Assembly: GCF_017592825.1 (NCBI RefSeq)
Contig: NZ_JAGFMD010000008.1
Coordinates: 62,001 to 126,000 of the forward strand
DNA from: Roseivirga sp. E12
GTDB lineage: Bacteria > Bacteroidota > Bacteroidia > Cytophagales > Cyclobacteriaceae
Direction of reading: 5' to 3'
DNA length: 64,000 nt
Both the position numbers and the translations under genes were made by a program. The notes below the pieces were generated by a model. It saw only the letters and a program-made list of their open reading frames with translations, had not been told where the DNA came from and searched no databases. Below are positions 10,778 to 20,838 of this stretch, in pieces (position 1 is the stretch's first letter; each line of letters starts with the position of its first letter).

Positions 10778-10894
10778 TTATCCTTGTCTTTGTTTGAATC
10801 TAGGATTCTTCTTGTTAATCACGTACAACTTTCCGTTTCTGCGGATTACCTTACAATCAGCGCTACGCTTCTTGATGGACGCCTTTACCTTCAT
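10778..10894 (-). CDS. rpmJ: Ribosomal protein L36
   Basis: This 38-residue protein is read directly from the sequence: start cat at 10892-10894, stop tta at 10778-10780. It begins [19 protein letters not shown] and ends NPRFKQRQG. The zinc ligands expected of classic L36 (C-C-C-H) are reduced to one Cys, so this is the Cys-poor form that does not bind zinc. It lies between infA and rpsM, its usual place. Confidence 0.95.
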   Translation of the reverse strand: MKVKASIKKRSADCKVIRRNGKLYVINKKNPRFKQRQG

Positions 10895-10900
10895 CGTTAG

Positions 10901-11119
10901 TTATTTATACCTGTAAGTAATTCTACCCTTTGTTAAATCATAAGGCGACATTTCAAGCTTTACTTTGTCACCTGGTAATATTTTGATATAGAACATTCTC
11001 ATTTTTCCTGAGATGTGCGCTAGCACTACATGTCCATTTTCCAATTCAACACGAAATGTCGCATTGGGCAATGCCTCAATGATAGTTCCGTCTTGCTCTA
11101 TAGATCCTTGTTTCGCCAT
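10901..11119 (-). CDS. infA: Translation initiation factor IF-1
   Basis: This 72-residue single OB-fold (S1) domain protein begins [20 protein letters not shown] and includes the family core [20 protein letters not shown]. It occupies the A site during initiation. It starts one base after the map stop, within the spc/alpha junction. Confidence 0.97.
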   Translation of the reverse strand: MAKQGSIEQDGTIIEALPNATFRVELENGHVVLAHISGKMRMFYIKILPGDKVKLEMSPYDLTKGRITYRYK

Positions 11120-11120
11120 A

Positions 11121-11894
11121 TTAAAGTTTTACTACTTCTTCTATGTATTTATGCGTTGTCAATATTTCTGTTCTATCCTTGAAGATGGCCACCGTATGTT
11201 CATAATGTGCCGATGGCTGACGATCTCTCGTTCTAATAGTCCATCCGTCACTTTCTTGAACAATGTTTCTAGTTCCCAAATTGACCATCGGCTCAATGGC
11301 TATCACCAAACCTTCATTCAATTTCGGGCCCCTTCCACGTTTTCCGTAGTTTGGTACTTCTGGTCCTTCATGTAGGCTTCTGCCTAAACCATGACCTACC
11401 AACTCTCTCACCACTGTATAACCTCTGTCTTCCACATACTTCTGGACGGCATAGGCTACATCTCCTATTCTGTTACCAAACTTGGCCTCTTCAATACCTT
11501 TATACAACGACTCTTTCGTTGCTTTAAGAAGTGATAATGTCTCTGGGGAAATTTCTCCTACTGGGTACGTATAAGCGGAATCGCTATGAAAACCTTTGTA
11601 GAAGACTCCACAATCTATAGAGATTATATCACCGTCTTTCAATTCGTATTCGCTAGGAAATCCATGAACGACTACTTCGTTCGTAGATATGCAAAGCGTT
11701 GCTGGAAATCCATTGTATCCTTTAAAGGAAGCTTTGGCTCCATGATCTGCGATAAACTCTTCAGCTATCTTGTCCAGATCTTTTGTTTTTACGCCAGCCT
11801 TTACATGCTTGGCTACTTCTCCGTGTGCTTTCCCTAAAATTTGGGCACTTTCACGAATCAGTTCAATTTCTTCTTCAGTCTTATAAAAGATCAT
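11121..11894 (-). CDS. map: Methionine aminopeptidase, type I
   Basis: This 257-residue protein removes the initiator Met from new proteins. Metal-ligand motifs of the pita-bread fold are visible: the Asp of [14 protein letters not shown], the His in [16 protein letters not shown], and Glu in [10 protein letters not shown]. It shares one base with the end of secY, suggesting translational coupling. Confidence 0.97.
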   Translation of the reverse strand: MIFYKTEEEIELIRESAQILGKAHGEVAKHVKAGVKTKDLDKIAEEFIADHGAKASFKGYNGFPATLCISTNEVVVHGFPSEYELKDGDIISIDCGVFYKGFHSDSAYTYPVGEISPETLSLLKATKESLYKGIEEAKFGNRIGDVAYAVQKYVEDRGYTVVRELVGHGLGRSLHEGPEVPNYGKRGRGPKLNEGLVIAIEPMVNLGTRNIVQESDGWTIRTRDRQPSAHYEHTVAIFKDRTEILTTHKYIEEVVKL

Positions 11895-13222
11895 TATGCA
11901 ACAGCTACACTCTGAGATCTTCCTCTCATCTTGCCTGACTTCATCATACCTTCATAATGTCTCATAAGAAGGTAGCTTTCTATCTGCTGCAAAGTATCTA
12001 ATATTACACCTACCATAATAAGTAGGGACGTTCCTCCGTAGAACAACGCAAACTGATCACCAACACCAGCATTTCTAGCAAACACAGGAAGTACTGCAAT
12101 GATTGCCAAGAAAATAGATCCTGGTAATGTAATTCTATCCATTACATCTCCAATAAAGTCTGAAGTAGGCTTTCCTGGTTTGATACCTGGAATAAATCCG
12201 CCATTTCTCTTCAAGTCATCAGCCATACTCGATGGATTCACCGTGATGGCAGTATAGAAGAATGTAAATGCTATAATCAATATGCCGAAAACGACATTGT
12301 ATTGCCATGAATATGGATTAGCAAAAATCGTTGTGACTTTCAATGCAAAGTCGTTTGTATCTGCCCACATCTGACCAAGCAATGTTGGAAGTATCATTAG
12401 TGCTTGTGCAAAAATGATAGGCATTACACCTGAGGCATTCACTTTAAGTGGAATGAACTGACGTTGTCCGCCATATACCTTACCACCTACTACTTGCTTT
12501 GCATATTGTACCGGTATTCTTCTTGTTGCCTGTACTAGTGCAACTGTAACCACCACTACAAAGAATAACACGATCAATTCAACAACTGTAAATAAAGCTC
12601 TGCTGATTCCGTTGGTCTCTACAAACTCAAACCAAGCAGCGCCTGGCAAGCTTGAGATAATACCAATCATGATCAACATTGAGATACCATTACCAATACC
12701 CTTGTCAGTGATCTTTTCACCTAACCACATACAGAACATTGTGCCTGAAGTCAATAGGATCATTGAAGAGATCAAGAAAAGTGTAGGGTCCACATTTGGA
12801 GAAACTGCACCTTGCTGAATGATGGTCACTTTGATATAACCAAAACTCTGAGCTAGTGTCACCAATATGGTTAGTACTCTTGTAATCTGAGTAATCTTCT
12901 TACGACCAGATTCGCCTTCTTTTTGCATTTTCTGGAAGCTAGGAACTGCCACTGTCATCAACTGAATTACAATTGAAGCAGATATATAAGGCATAATACC
13001 TAATCCAAAAAGGGACGCTCTACTAAAAGAACCTCCTAATAATGTATTCAAAATACCTAGTATACCACCATCTGTATCACTCAGCGCTGCTGGGTCAACT
13101 CCAGGAAGTACAACGAAAGAACCAAGTCTGAAAATGATAAGGAACCCTAGCGTAGCTAGGATTCTATTTCTTAGTTCCTCGATGGAAAAAATGTTCTTTA
13201 TGGTGGTAAAGAATTTCTTCAT
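11894..13222 (-). CDS. secY: Preprotein translocase channel SecY
   Basis: This 442-residue polytopic inner-membrane protein has the ten hydrophobic helices expected of the Sec channel. Recognisable blocks are PGVDPAAL near the N-terminus, the plug-region GIMPYISASIVIQL, RRIPVQYAKQVVGG, and GFIPGIKPGKPT before the last helices. SecE is encoded at 39298. It follows rplO by four bases. Confidence 0.98.
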   Translation of the reverse strand: MKKFFTTIKNIFSIEELRNRILATLGFLIIFRLGSFVVLPGVDPAALSDTDGGILGILNTLLGGSFSRASLFGLGIMPYISASIVIQLMTVAVPSFQKMQKEGESGRKKITQITRVLTILVTLAQSFGYIKVTIIQQGAVSPNVDPTLFLISSMILLTSGTMFCMWLGEKITDKGIGNGISMLIMIGIISSLPGAAWFEFVETNGISRALFTVVELIVLFFVVVVTVALVQATRRIPVQYAKQVVGGKVYGGQRQFIPLKVNASGVMPIIFAQALMILPTLLGQMWADTNDFALKVTTIFANPYSWQYNVVFGILIIAFTFFYTAITVNPSSMADDLKRNGGFIPGIKPGKPTSDFIGDVMDRITLPGSIFLAIIAVLPVFARNAGVGDQFALFYGGTSLLIMVGVILDTLQQIESYLLMRHYEGMMKSGKMRGRSQSVAVA

Positions 13223-13226
13223 ATGA

Positions 13227-13673
13227 TTAAAGGTTTGTAACTGTTCCTCCTGCTTTTTCTATTGCCGCTGTAGCAGCTGCAGAAAACTTATGGGCCGTTA
13301 CTTCTACTTTAGCTTTTAATTCTCCTCTTCCGAGTACTTTGATCAAGTCATTCTTTCCTGCTAAACCATTAGCTATTAATAACTCATTGGTTATTGCAGA
13401 CTCTCCTGTCTTCTCAGCCAAATCCTGAAGTGTATCAAGATTAATTGCTTTGTACTCTACTCTGTTAGGACTTGTGAAACCAAACTTAGGTACACGTCTC
13501 TGTAAAGGCATTTGACCGCCTTCGAAACCAGACTTACGTGAATAACCTGATCTTGACTTAGCACCTTTGTGCCCTCTTGTAGAAGTACCACCTCTACCAG
13601 AACCTTGACCACGTCCTATTCTCTTACTACTCTTAGTAGAACCTTCTGCAGGTTTTAATGTATTCAGTCTCAT
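13227..13673 (-). CDS. rplO: Ribosomal protein L15
   Basis: This 148-residue large-subunit protein has the extended basic Gly/Arg-rich N-terminus typical of L15 (RIGRGQGSGRGGTSTRGHKG) followed by FEGGQMPLQRRVPKFGF. It starts one base after the rpmD stop. Confidence 0.97.
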   Translation of the reverse strand: MRLNTLKPAEGSTKSSKRIGRGQGSGRGGTSTRGHKGAKSRSGYSRKSGFEGGQMPLQRRVPKFGFTSPNRVEYKAINLDTLQDLAEKTGESAITNELLIANGLAGKNDLIKVLGRGELKAKVEVTAHKFSAAATAAIEKAGGTVTNL

Positions 13674-13674
13674 C

Positions 13675-13854
13675 TTATGCTTCCTTTACAGATACAAGGT
13701 GATTTACTTTATTTACCATTCCAGCAATCTGAGGAGTCAATTCAACTTCTACAGATCTGTTGATCTTACCTAGACCTAAAGCTTGGATAGTTCTCTTCTG
13801 CCTTTGCGGTCTGTCGATGGTACTTTTTGTTTGCGTGATAATAACCTTTGCCAT
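13675..13854 (-). CDS. rpmD: Ribosomal protein L30
   Basis: This 59-residue protein is read directly: start cat at 13852-13854, stop tta at 13675-13677. It begins MAKVIITQTKSTIDRPQRQK and continues with LGLGKINRSVEVE, the L30 core. It lies between rpsE and rplO as expected. Confidence 0.96.
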   Translation of the reverse strand: MAKVIITQTKSTIDRPQRQKRTIQALGLGKINRSVEVELTPQIAGMVNKVNHLVSVKEA

Positions 13855-13860
13855 GATCTC

Positions 13861-14376
13861 TTAACCGTTAAAAACTTTACTCAATTCAACGCCTCTTTGC
13901 TGTGCAACAGCATAAGGATCTCTCATTTGCAATAGGGCATCAAAAGTCGCCTTCACCACGTTGTGTGGGTTAGAAGAACCTTTTGATTTTGCTAGTACGT
14001 TATGAATTCCTGCGCTTTCAAACACAGCACGCATTGCACCACCAGCAATTACTCCTGTACCTTCAGAAGCTGGCTTCACCAAAACAAGGCCTCCACCATA
14101 TTTACCAAGTACTTCGTGAGGAACTGTTCCTTTGAATACTGGAACTTTCACCAAGTTTTTCTTAGCATCATCTATTCCTTTGGTAATCGCATCTGTTACC
14201 TCATTGGCTTTACCCAAACCATAACCGACAACACCATTTCCGTCACCAACAACAACAATTGCAGAGAAGCTAAATCTTCTACCACCCTTTACCACTTTGG
14301 CAACTCTCTTTATTGCTACAACCTTCTCTTTCAAGTCGATTTCACTAGCCTTAATTGCTTTCATATTCTGTGTCAT
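13861..14376 (-). CDS. rpsE: Ribosomal protein S5
   Basis: This 171-residue protein has an N-terminal double-stranded RNA binding-like domain ([20 protein letters not shown]) and a C-terminal domain with [21 protein letters not shown]5 acts in decoding accuracy. A second Met at codon 5 is an alternative start. It starts five bases after the rplR stop. Confidence 0.97.
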   Translation of the reverse strand: MTQNMKAIKASEIDLKEKVVAIKRVAKVVKGGRRFSFSAIVVVGDGNGVVGYGLGKANEVTDAITKGIDDAKKNLVKVPVFKGTVPHEVLGKYGGGLVLVKPASEGTGVIAGGAMRAVFESAGIHNVLAKSKGSSNPHNVVKATFDALLQMRDPYAVAQQRGVELSKVFNG

Positions 14377-14381
14377 CTCGA

Positions 14382-14726
14382 TTAAAATTTAAGACCGCCT
14401 TCTCTTGCTCCATCAGCTAACGCCTTCACTTTACCGTGGTAGATATATCCGTTTCTATCGAATACTACCTCAGTAATTCCATTCGCAACTGCCTTTTCTG
14501 CTAACTTCTTCCCTACTTCTTTAGACATTGCAACGTTGGTGTTTTCTTTCGCACCAAGCTCAGTCGATGAAGCTGCTACTAAAGTATGCCCTTTCTGATC
14601 ATCAATGATCTGAGCATAAATTTTCGCATTACTCTTGAATACAGAGATTCTAGGTCTTTGACTAGTACCAGAGATCTTTGCTCTAATACCTTGTTTGATT
14701 CTAAGTCTACTATTTCTAACAGCCAT
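14382..14726 (-). CDS. rplR: Ribosomal protein L18
   Basis: This 114-residue 5S rRNA-binding protein shows [20 protein letters not shown] and the C-terminal [20 protein letters not shown]. Length is normal. It follows rplF by six bases. Confidence 0.97.
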   Translation of the reverse strand: MAVRNSRLRIKQGIRAKISGTSQRPRISVFKSNAKIYAQIIDDQKGHTLVAASSTELGAKENTNVAMSKEVGKKLAEKAVANGITEVVFDRNGYIYHGKVKALADGAREGGLKF

Positions 14727-14732
14727 GATCTC

Positions 14733-15287
14733 TTATTTAGCAGCAGTTTTACCAGCTTTCCTTCTAATTTGCTCACCAACGAATCTGATACCTTTACCTT
14801 TGTAAGGCTCAATTTTTCTCAGTGATCTTATTTTTGCAGCAACCTGACCAATCAATTCCTTATCGGTACTTGCCAAGGTTACGATAGGGTTCTTACCCTT
14901 TTCCATTTTAGCAGCAGTCTGAACTTCTGCAGGCACTGACATATAAATGTTATGTGAGTAACCCAAGTTAAGTTCTAAAACGTTGTTTGAAACTGCCGCT
15001 TTATATCCAACACCTACTAGCTCTAGTTCTTTTGTATAACCATTGCTTACACCCTCTACCATATTGTTCAATAAAGAACGGTAAAGACCATGAAGTGCCT
15101 TATGTCTTTTTTGCTCAGTGGGTCTTTCAACTTTAACCACACCCTCATTTACTGAAACCTTGATCTCTGGATTAACTTCCTGAGTCAATTCTCCTTTTGG
15201 TCCTTTTACAGTTACCACATTCTCAGCAGAAACTTCTACAGTTACACCAGCAGGAAGATTTATCGGTTGATTACCAATTCGTGACAT
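14733..15287 (-). CDS. rplF: Ribosomal protein L6
   Basis: This 184-residue protein near the factor-binding site has two L6 repeats; it begins MSRIGNQPINLPAGV and the second copy ends with the family motif EPYKGKGIRFVGE. It starts 13 bases after the rpsH stop. Confidence 0.97.
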   Translation of the reverse strand: MSRIGNQPINLPAGVTVEVSAENVVTVKGPKGELTQEVNPEIKVSVNEGVVKVERPTEQKRHKALHGLYRSLLNNMVEGVSNGYTKELELVGVGYKAAVSNNVLELNLGYSHNIYMSVPAEVQTAAKMEKGKNPIVTLASTDKELIGQVAAKIRSLRKIEPYKGKGIRFVGEQIRRKAGKTAAK

Positions 15288-15300
15288 TCTTTCTCAGTTT

Positions 15301-15696
15301 TTAGTATACGTGACACAAAACTTCACCACCAATATGCTCAGTTCTAGCTTCCTTATCGGTCATAATGCCTTTAGAAGTAGAAACGATAGCGATACCAAGG
15401 CCATTTAAAACTCTTGGCATATCATTCGCACCAACATACTTTCTTAAACCAGGCTTGCTAATTCTTTCAAGCTTAACGATTGCTGGTTGTTTAGTAGAGG
15501 GATTGTACTTCAATGCAATCTTAATGTTGCCTTGAGGTCCAGTCTCTTCAAACTTAAAGTTCTGGATGAACCCTTTTGAATGAAGCACCTTTGTGATTTC
15601 CTTCTTCACCTTCGAAGATGGAACTTCGACTATTCTATGATTCGCAGTGATTGCGTTTCTTAGTCGCGTTAAATAATCTGCTATTGGATCAGTCAT
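15301..15696 (-). CDS. rpsH: Ribosomal protein S8
   Basis: This 131-residue 16S rRNA binder begins MTDPIADYLTRLRNAI and ends with the S8 motif GIMTDKEARTEHIGGEVLCHVY. In E. coli S8 represses translation of the spc operon. Here it is the first gene after an unusual 153-base gap that holds its own promoter and a structured leader (15697-15840). Confidence 0.97.
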   Translation of the reverse strand: MTDPIADYLTRLRNAITANHRIVEVPSSKVKKEITKVLHSKGFIQNFKFEETGPQGNIKIALKYNPSTKQPAIVKLERISKPGLRKYVGANDMPRVLNGLGIAIVSTSKGIMTDKEARTEHIGGEVLCHVY

Positions 15697-15809
15697 TTTA
15701 AATTTTTTGTGAGTTCTAGATCACTCTAGAACACTTTGTACTTCTGGCGATATCTCCCAGAAAGCAATATTTTATAAAAGTTAAATACCTTCCGCCCGAA
15801 AGCGGGCTG
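15697..15809 (-). promoter_or_regulatory. Structured 5' leader before rpsH
   Basis: Following the promoter at 15810-15840, the minus-strand RNA would contain three hairpins. The first is GCCCG/CGGGC right at the 5' end. The second is TTCTGG/CCAGAA around 15740-15760. The third is a perfect 8-bp stem GTTCTAGA/TCTAGAAC (15713-15720 with 15725-15732) ending about 16 bases before the rpsH ATG. Genes elsewhere in this block are nearly contiguous. A role in S8 autoregulation is inference. Confidence 0.55.
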
Positions 15810-15840
15810 CAAAGGTATTAAATTAATTTAGTTATTAAAA
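15810..15840 (-). promoter_or_regulatory. Internal promoter within the spc block, upstream of rpsH
   Basis: The minus strand carries TACCTTTG (15810-15817), an exact TAnnTTTG, followed immediately by GCAGCCCG. The -33 position holds TTTT rather than TTTG. The downstream GCAGYCC start is shared with four other promoters in the window. Confidence 0.7.
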
Positions 15841-15849
15841 GAAAAGTAA

Positions 15850-16119
15850 TTACCAACTTGCCTTGGTCACACCTGGTATTTTACCAGCTGAAGCCATCTC
15901 TCTGAACGTTACCCTAGAGATACCAAATTTTCTCATGTATCCTTTAGGACGTCCTGTCAGCTTACACCTATTGTGAAGTCTTACCGGTGAAGCGTTTCTA
16001 GGTAGTTTATCTAAACCTACGTAGTCACCTTCAGCCTTAAGTCTTGCACGCTTAGCTGCATACTTTGCTACAAGTCTTTCTCTTTTTCTTTCTCTAGCTT
16101 TTACTGCTGCTCTAGCCAT
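15850..16119 (-). CDS. rpsN: Ribosomal protein S14 (zinc-free type)
   Basis: This 89-residue 30S head protein ends with the S14 motif [20 protein letters not shown]. It has the long form with a single Cys in [12 protein letters not shown], so it lacks the CXXC pairs of zinc-binding S14. It starts two bases after the rplE stop and is the last gene before the rpsH leader gap. Confidence 0.97.
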   Translation of the reverse strand: MARAAVKARERKRERLVAKYAAKRARLKAEGDYVGLDKLPRNASPVRLHNRCKLTGRPKGYMRKFGISRVTFREMASAGKIPGVTKASW

Positions 16120-16121
16120 TT

Positions 16122-16685
16122 CTAGTCGTTATTTTTTTTACCACCTGCGAAAGGCATACCGAATGCTTTTAACAATTCGTAGCTTTCTTCATCTGTATTT
16201 GCAGTCGTAACAAACGTTACATCCATTCCTGAAATCTTGTTAATCTTATCGATTGAGATTTCTGGGAAAATGATTTGCTCTTTGATCCCTAATGTATAGT
16301 TACCTCGTCCGTCAAAGCCTTTGTCTTTAACACCTCTGAAGTCTCTTACTCTAGGAAGTGCAATATTCAAAAGACGATCAATGAATTCAAACATTCTATC
16401 ACCTCTCAATGTAACTCTTGCACCAATTGGCATTCCTTCTCTTAACTTAAAGTTTGAGATTGAATTTTTCGCTATTGTAGCTACAGCTCTTTGGCCTGTG
16501 ATTGTTGTTAATTCTTCAACACCAATATCTACCAATTTCTTGTCTGCTACAGCAGCACCAATACCTTTGTTGACTACCACTTTAGTAATCTTTGGTACTT
16601 GCATTACAGAGGTGTACTCGAATTTTTCCTTTAAAGCCGGAACAATCTCTGCGTTATATCTTTCCTTTAATCTCGGACTAGCCAT
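16122..16685 (-). CDS. rplE: Ribosomal protein L5
   Basis: This 187-residue 5S rRNA-binding protein of the central protuberance has the L5 blocks [23 protein letters not shown] and [10 protein letters not shown]. Its start overlaps the end of rplX by eight bases, consistent with coupled translation. Confidence 0.97.
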   Translation of the reverse strand: MASPRLKERYNAEIVPALKEKFEYTSVMQVPKITKVVVNKGIGAAVADKKLVDIGVEELTTITGQRAVATIAKNSISNFKLREGMPIGARVTLRGDRMFEFIDRLLNIALPRVRDFRGVKDKGFDGRGNYTLGIKEQIIFPEISIDKINKISGMDVTFVTTANTDEESYELLKAFGMPFAGGKKNND

Positions 16686-17016
16686 TGTTGATTACCTCCC
16701 CAGATTTTTTAGCGTATCTAACTAATTTACCTTTGTCATCAGCCTTACGACCTACTCTTGATGCTTCTCCACTTGAAGGATCTACCACCATAAGATTTGA
16801 CAAATGAATGGAAGCCTCAGTTTTGTCGATGCCACCATTTGGATTGCTTGCTGAAGGTTTGATGTGTTTAGAAACAACATTAACACCTTCTACAATCGCT
16901 CTATATTTTCCAGGCTGTACTTCTAGTACTTTACCTGTTTTGCCTTTAGAGTTTCCAGAGATCACCTTAACGGTATCTCCTTTTCTCACGTGAAGCTTTA
17001 CTGTTGATGTAGCCAT
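16678..17016 (-). CDS. rplX: Ribosomal protein L24
   Basis: This 112-residue protein has a KOW motif ([20 protein letters not shown]) at residues 10-30 and initiates 50S assembly. The continuation [14 protein letters not shown] is typical. It begins two bases after the rplN stop. Confidence 0.97.
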   Translation of the reverse strand: MATSTVKLHVRKGDTVKVISGNSKGKTGKVLEVQPGKYRAIVEGVNVVSKHIKPSASNPNGGIDKTEASIHLSNLMVVDPSSGEASRVGRKADDKGKLVRYAKKSGEVINNG

Positions 17017-17018
17017 GA

Positions 17019-17387
17019 TTATAGTACTTCAGGAGCTAGTGAAACAATTTTCATGAATTGCTTTTCACGCAATTCTCTTGCAACTGGACCGAACATACGA
17101 GTACCTCTCGGCTCATCGTTCTGGTTCAGCAATACAGCAGCGTTATCTTCGAACCTGATGTAAGAGCCGTCTTTACGTCTTACTTCTTTTTTGGTTCTAA
17201 CCACTACCGCTTTAGAGACAGTACCTTTTTTAAGGCTACTTGAAGAGTGAGCTGCTTTTACAGAAACTACAATCATATCTCCTACGCTGGCGTACTTCCT
17301 TTTAGTACCTCCTAGCACACGGATACAAAGCACCTCTTTGGCACCACTGTTATCCGCTACATTAAGTCTTGATTCTTGCCTGATCAT
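17019..17387 (-). CDS. rplN: Ribosomal protein L14
   Basis: This 122-residue subunit-interface protein begins [20 protein letters not shown] and carries the L14 signature [20 protein letters not shown]. Length and order are normal. Confidence 0.97.
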   Translation of the reverse strand: MIRQESRLNVADNSGAKEVLCIRVLGGTKRKYASVGDMIVVSVKAAHSSSSLKKGTVSKAVVVRTKKEVRRKDGSYIRFEDNAAVLLNQNDEPRGTRMFGPVARELREKQFMKIVSLAPEVL

Positions 17388-17389
17388 AA

Positions 17390-17653
17390 TTACTTAGCTC
17401 TTTCAATAACCTCAATTAGTCTCCAACGCTTATTCTTACTCAGCGGACGAGTCTCCATGATCTTTACAGTATCACCGATACCACAATCATTTTTCTCGTC
17501 ATGAGCGGCAAACTTGGAAGTTTTCTTAACAAACTTTCCATAAATCGGGTGCTTCTCTCTTCTTTCTACAGCAACAGTAATGGTTTTATCCATTTTGTTA
17601 CTAGTCACAATCCCGACTCTTTCTTTTCTAAGATTTCTAGTCTCCATGCTCAT
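17390..17653 (-). CDS. rpsQ: Ribosomal protein S17
   Basis: This 87-residue OB-fold 16S rRNA binder shows [18 protein letters not shown] and the S17 motif [19 protein letters not shown]. It follows rpmC by one base. Confidence 0.97.
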   Translation of the reverse strand: MSMETRNLRKERVGIVTSNKMDKTITVAVERREKHPIYGKFVKKTSKFAAHDEKNDCGIGDTVKIMETRPLSKNKRWRLIEVIERAK

Positions 17654-17654
17654 C

Positions 17655-17849
17655 TTATTTAGCTAATTCCTTAGCTCTTAATTCTGTTTTCAATCTTGCG
17701 ATCAATTTCTTCGCCTGTCTGATCTTCATAGGATTTTCGATAGGAGAAATAGAGTGAGCAAAATTCAATTTCTGAAGGCTTTCTACCTCAGTTCCGATTT
17801 TTTCGTTTAGCTCCTCAACAGAGAGGGCTGCTATTTCTAAATTCTTCAT
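17655..17849 (-). CDS. rpmC: Ribosomal protein L29
   Basis: This 64-residue two-helix protein near the exit tunnel has the internal motif [20 protein letters not shown], diagnostic of L29. It lies between rplP and rpsQ with two-base spacers or less. Confidence 0.96.
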   Translation of the reverse strand: MKNLEIAALSVEELNEKIGTEVESLQKLNFAHSISPIENPMKIRQAKKLIARLKTELRAKELAK

Positions 17850-17851
17850 AA

Positions 17852-18274
17852 CTATCCTCCTACGTAATCTCTACGAACAACAAATTTTGTTGAAATAGGA
17901 AGCTTTTGGGCTGCAAGCCTCAATGATTCCTTAGCTAATTCAACACTAACTCCTGAAGATTCGAACAATACGGTTCCAGGCTTAACACATGCTACCCAAT
18001 AATCAGGTGCACCTTTACCCTTACCCATTCTTACTTCAGCAGGCTTCTTTGTAACTGGCTTGTCTGGAAAAATTCTAATCCAAACCTGGCCTTCTCTCTT
18101 CATCGCTCTTGTCATCGCGATACGAGCAGCTTCTATTTGACGGCTTGTGATCCAACCTGGCTCAAGCGACTTAATACCAAACGTTCCGAAAGACAAAGTG
18201 TGACCTCTCTGTGCGATACCACGCACACGGCCCTTTTGCATCTTTCTAAACTTAGTTCTCTTCGGCTGTAACAT
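17852..18274 (-). CDS. rplP: Ribosomal protein L16
   Basis: This 140-residue protein at the base of the central protuberance begins [19 protein letters not shown] and has [19 protein letters not shown]. Normal length. It follows rpsC by 24 bases, one of the larger gaps in this block. Confidence 0.97.
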   Translation of the reverse strand: MLQPKRTKFRKMQKGRVRGIAQRGHTLSFGTFGIKSLEPGWITSRQIEAARIAMTRAMKREGQVWIRIFPDKPVTKKPAEVRMGKGKGAPDYWVACVKPGTVLFESSGVSVELAKESLRLAAQKLPISTKFVVRRDYVGG

Positions 18275-18298
18275 CTTCTCTCTTGTTTAAAAAGGTGA

Positions 18299-19027
18299 TT
18301 ACTTCTTCTTGTTTCTATTAGGCCTTCTTGCTCCTCCGCCTCTTCTATCTCTGTCGCCACCCATTTGATTGCTGGCGCCTACATTAGGAGAAAGGTCCCT
18401 TTTACCGAATACCTCACCTTTGAAGATCCATACTTTGATTCCGATCTTTCCGTAAACAGTATCTGCCTCAGAAATAGCATAATCGATATCAGCTCTTAGT
18501 GTATGCAAAGGAATTCTACCATCCTTGTACATTTCAGTACGTGCCATTTCAGCACCACCTAATCTACCAGAACATTTGATTTTGATTCCTTGAGCACCAA
18601 CTCTTACAGCGGAAGCAATTGCTTGCTTCATGGCTCTTCTATATGAAATTCTTGCTTTCAGTTGTTGAGCGATTGACTCACCTACCAACTTTGCATCTAG
18701 TTCAGGGCGTTTAATCTCGAAGATATTGATCTGAACATCTTTGCCAGTCAATTTTTTAAGCTCTTCCTTAATACGATCAACTTCCTGACCACCTTTACCA
18801 ATAACAACACCTGGTCTGGCAGTGTGTACCGTGATAGTGATTCTCTTGATAGTTCTCTCAATGATTACCTTAGAGATTCCTCCCTTTGGAATACGAGCCT
18901 CTATATACTTTCGAATCTCTTGATCTTCCACTAATTTATTTGGGAAGTCTTTGCCACCGTACCAATTGGAATCCCAACCTCTTACGACACCTAACCTGAA
19001 CCCAATAGGATTTACTTTCTGTCCCAT
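18299..19027 (-). CDS. rpsC: Ribosomal protein S3
   Basis: This 242-residue protein of the mRNA entry channel has an N-terminal KH domain ([20 protein letters not shown], about residues 75-95) and the C-terminal S3 domain ([20 protein letters not shown]). It ends in an Arg/Gly/Asn-rich basic tail. It follows rplV by three bases. Confidence 0.97.
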   Translation of the reverse strand: MGQKVNPIGFRLGVVRGWDSNWYGGKDFPNKLVEDQEIRKYIEARIPKGGISKVIIERTIKRITITVHTARPGVVIGKGGQEVDRIKEELKKLTGKDVQINIFEIKRPELDAKLVGESIAQQLKARISYRRAMKQAIASAVRVGAQGIKIKCSGRLGGAEMARTEMYKDGRIPLHTLRADIDYAISEADTVYGKIGIKVWIFKGEVFGKRDLSPNVGASNQMGGDRDRRGGGARRPNRNKKK

Positions 19028-19030
19028 CTG

Positions 19031-19429
19031 TTATTTATCAGTTTCGTTATTTACTTCTTCTACTACTTCAGCGGTAACGTTGGTATCGTTCTTAGAAGCG
19101 ATGACCATAGTCACATGATTAGATCTCTTTCTGATTCTATGAGCTCTACCTTGTGGAGCAGGTCTCAATCTCTTCAGCATACGGCCACCATCTACTCTGA
19201 TTTCTTTGATATAAAGATCTGCATCTTCAAGTCTCTCATCTTCGTTTTTAGCTTGCCAGTTGGCAATAGCGGAAAGCAACAGTTTTTCAAGTCTTGCAGC
19301 ACCTTCTTTAGCCTCGAACTTCAACATGTTCAATGCTCTGTTTACCTGCTGGCCTCTGATCATATCAGCAACCATTCTCATCTTACGAGCTGAGGTAGGT
19401 ACATTATTTAGTTTTGCTATTGCTTCCAT
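19031..19429 (-). CDS. rplV: Ribosomal protein L22
   Basis: This 132-residue exit-tunnel protein shows [17 protein letters not shown] and the tunnel-loop region [20 protein letters not shown]. Its acidic C-terminal extension (about 15 residues) is longer than in E. coli. It shares one base with rpsS. Confidence 0.97.
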   Translation of the reverse strand: MEAIAKLNNVPTSARKMRMVADMIRGQQVNRALNMLKFEAKEGAARLEKLLLSAIANWQAKNEDERLEDADLYIKEIRVDGGRMLKRLRPAPQGRAHRIRKRSNHVTMVIASKNDTNVTAEVVEEVNNETDK

Positions 19430-19704
19430 TATCTTCTCTTATCCTTTTTAGCAATGTGACCTCTGAAATTTCTAGTTGGTGCAAATTCTCCGAATTTGTG
19501 ACCTACCATGTTTTCAGTTACAAAGACAGGGATGAATTTGTTTCCGTTGTGTACAGCGAAGGTATGACCAACAAAATCAGGGGAGACCATTGATCTTCTG
19601 GACCATGTTTTGATCACTGATTTCTTGCCAGAGTTATTCATAGCATCGACTTTGTTTTCAAGTCTGAAATCGATATAAGGTCCTTTTTTTAATGAACGTG
19701 CCAT
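19429..19704 (-). CDS. rpsS: Ribosomal protein S19
   Basis: This 91-residue 30S head protein begins [19 protein letters not shown] and carries the S19 signature [20 protein letters not shown]. Normal length; it follows rplB by six bases. Confidence 0.97.
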   Translation of the reverse strand: MARSLKKGPYIDFRLENKVDAMNNSGKKSVIKTWSRRSMVSPDFVGHTFAVHNGNKFIPVFVTENMVGHKFGEFAPTRNFRGHIAKKDKRR

Positions 19705-19710
19705 TGTTGA

Positions 19711-20535
19711 TTATTTCTTCTTTTTACCAATTATCAATTTGTTCGAGTACTTCTGAGGAGTACGTGTCTTCTGACCTTTGGCAAAAATACCATTTCTAGA
19801 TCTTGGGTGACCTCCAGAAGATTTACCTTCTCCACCGCCCATTGGGTGATCGACAGGGTTCATCACAACGCCTCTTACTCTTGGTCTTCTACCTAACCAT
19901 CTCTTGCGGCCAGCTTTACCAAGTCTTACGTTCATATGCTCTGCATTACCAACAGACCCGATAGTCGCCATACAAGCAGTAAGAATGTTTCTCATTTCGC
20001 CTGAAGGCAATTTAAGAGTCGCATACTTTCCTTCTCTAGCAACAAGCTGCACATAAGAACCTGCACTTCTCGCCATAGCTGCACCTTTACCTGGCTTGAA
20101 CTCTACATTGTGTACAATTGTACCCAATGGAATCTTAGCTAGTGGTAGTGCATTGCCTACTTCAGGAGCTACATTCTCTCCAGACACTACTGTCTGTCCA
20201 ACTTGTAAACCTGTAGGAGCAATGATGTATCTTTTCTCTCCATCAGCATAGAATAACAAAGCTACCCTTGCTGATCTTGATGGATCATACTCAACACTTT
20301 TTACAGTTGCTGGTACATCAAACTTTTCTCTTTTGAAGTCGACAATTCTCAACTTCCTCTTATGACCACCACCCATGTAGCGCATGGTCATTTTACCGCT
20401 GTTATTTCTACCACCAGATCTCTTAAGAGGAGCTAACAACGACTTCTCAGGAGTTGCCGTAGTTACATCTGCGAAATCAGGCGCAATTCTGTGCCTGGTT
20501 CCTGGTGTCATTGGTCTTAGTTTCTTAACGCCCAT
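19711..20535 (-). CDS. rplB: Ribosomal protein L2
   Basis: This 274-residue protein is required for subunit association and the peptidyl transferase centre. Conserved C-terminal block: [18 protein letters not shown], including the His in DHPMGGG implicated in L2 function. Normal length. Confidence 0.98.
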   Translation of the reverse strand: MGVKKLRPMTPGTRHRIAPDFADVTTATPEKSLLAPLKRSGGRNNSGKMTMRYMGGGHKRKLRIVDFKREKFDVPATVKSVEYDPSRSARVALLFYADGEKRYIIAPTGLQVGQTVVSGENVAPEVGNALPLAKIPLGTIVHNVEFKPGKGAAMARSAGSYVQLVAREGKYATLKLPSGEMRNILTACMATIGSVGNAEHMNVRLGKAGRKRWLGRRPRVRGVVMNPVDHPMGGGEGKSSGGHPRSRNGIFAKGQKTRTPQKYSNKLIIGKKKK

Positions 20536-20545
20536 TGCTCTCTAA

Positions 20546-20833
20546 TTAAATGCCGCTGTAAAAGTCAATTACTTCACCATCAGCAACAGTTACGATGGCT
20601 TTCTTGAATGAATTCTTTCTACCAGAAATGATTCTGGACTTAGTGTATCTAGACTTCATTTTGCCTTGATATCTCATAGTGTTTACATTTTCTACTGTAA
20701 CACCGTACATATCTTCAACAGCTTTCTTGATCTCGACCTTGTTGGCGTCCTCATCTACGATGAAGCCGTACTTGCCGCTCTCATTAAGCTCTGATACTTT
20801 CTCCGTTACTAAAGGCTTCTTTAAAATACTCAT
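20546..20833 (-). CDS. rplW: Ribosomal protein L23
   Basis: This 95-residue protein at the tunnel exit docks trigger factor and SRP. It shows LKKPLVTEKVSELNE and EDANKVEIKKAVEDMYGVTV, both L23-typical. It starts five bases after the rplD stop. Confidence 0.96.
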   Translation of the reverse strand: MSILKKPLVTEKVSELNESGKYGFIVDEDANKVEIKKAVEDMYGVTVENVNTMRYQGKMKSRYTKSRIISGRKNSFKKAIVTVADGEVIDFYSGI

Positions 20834-20838
20834 GTCGC

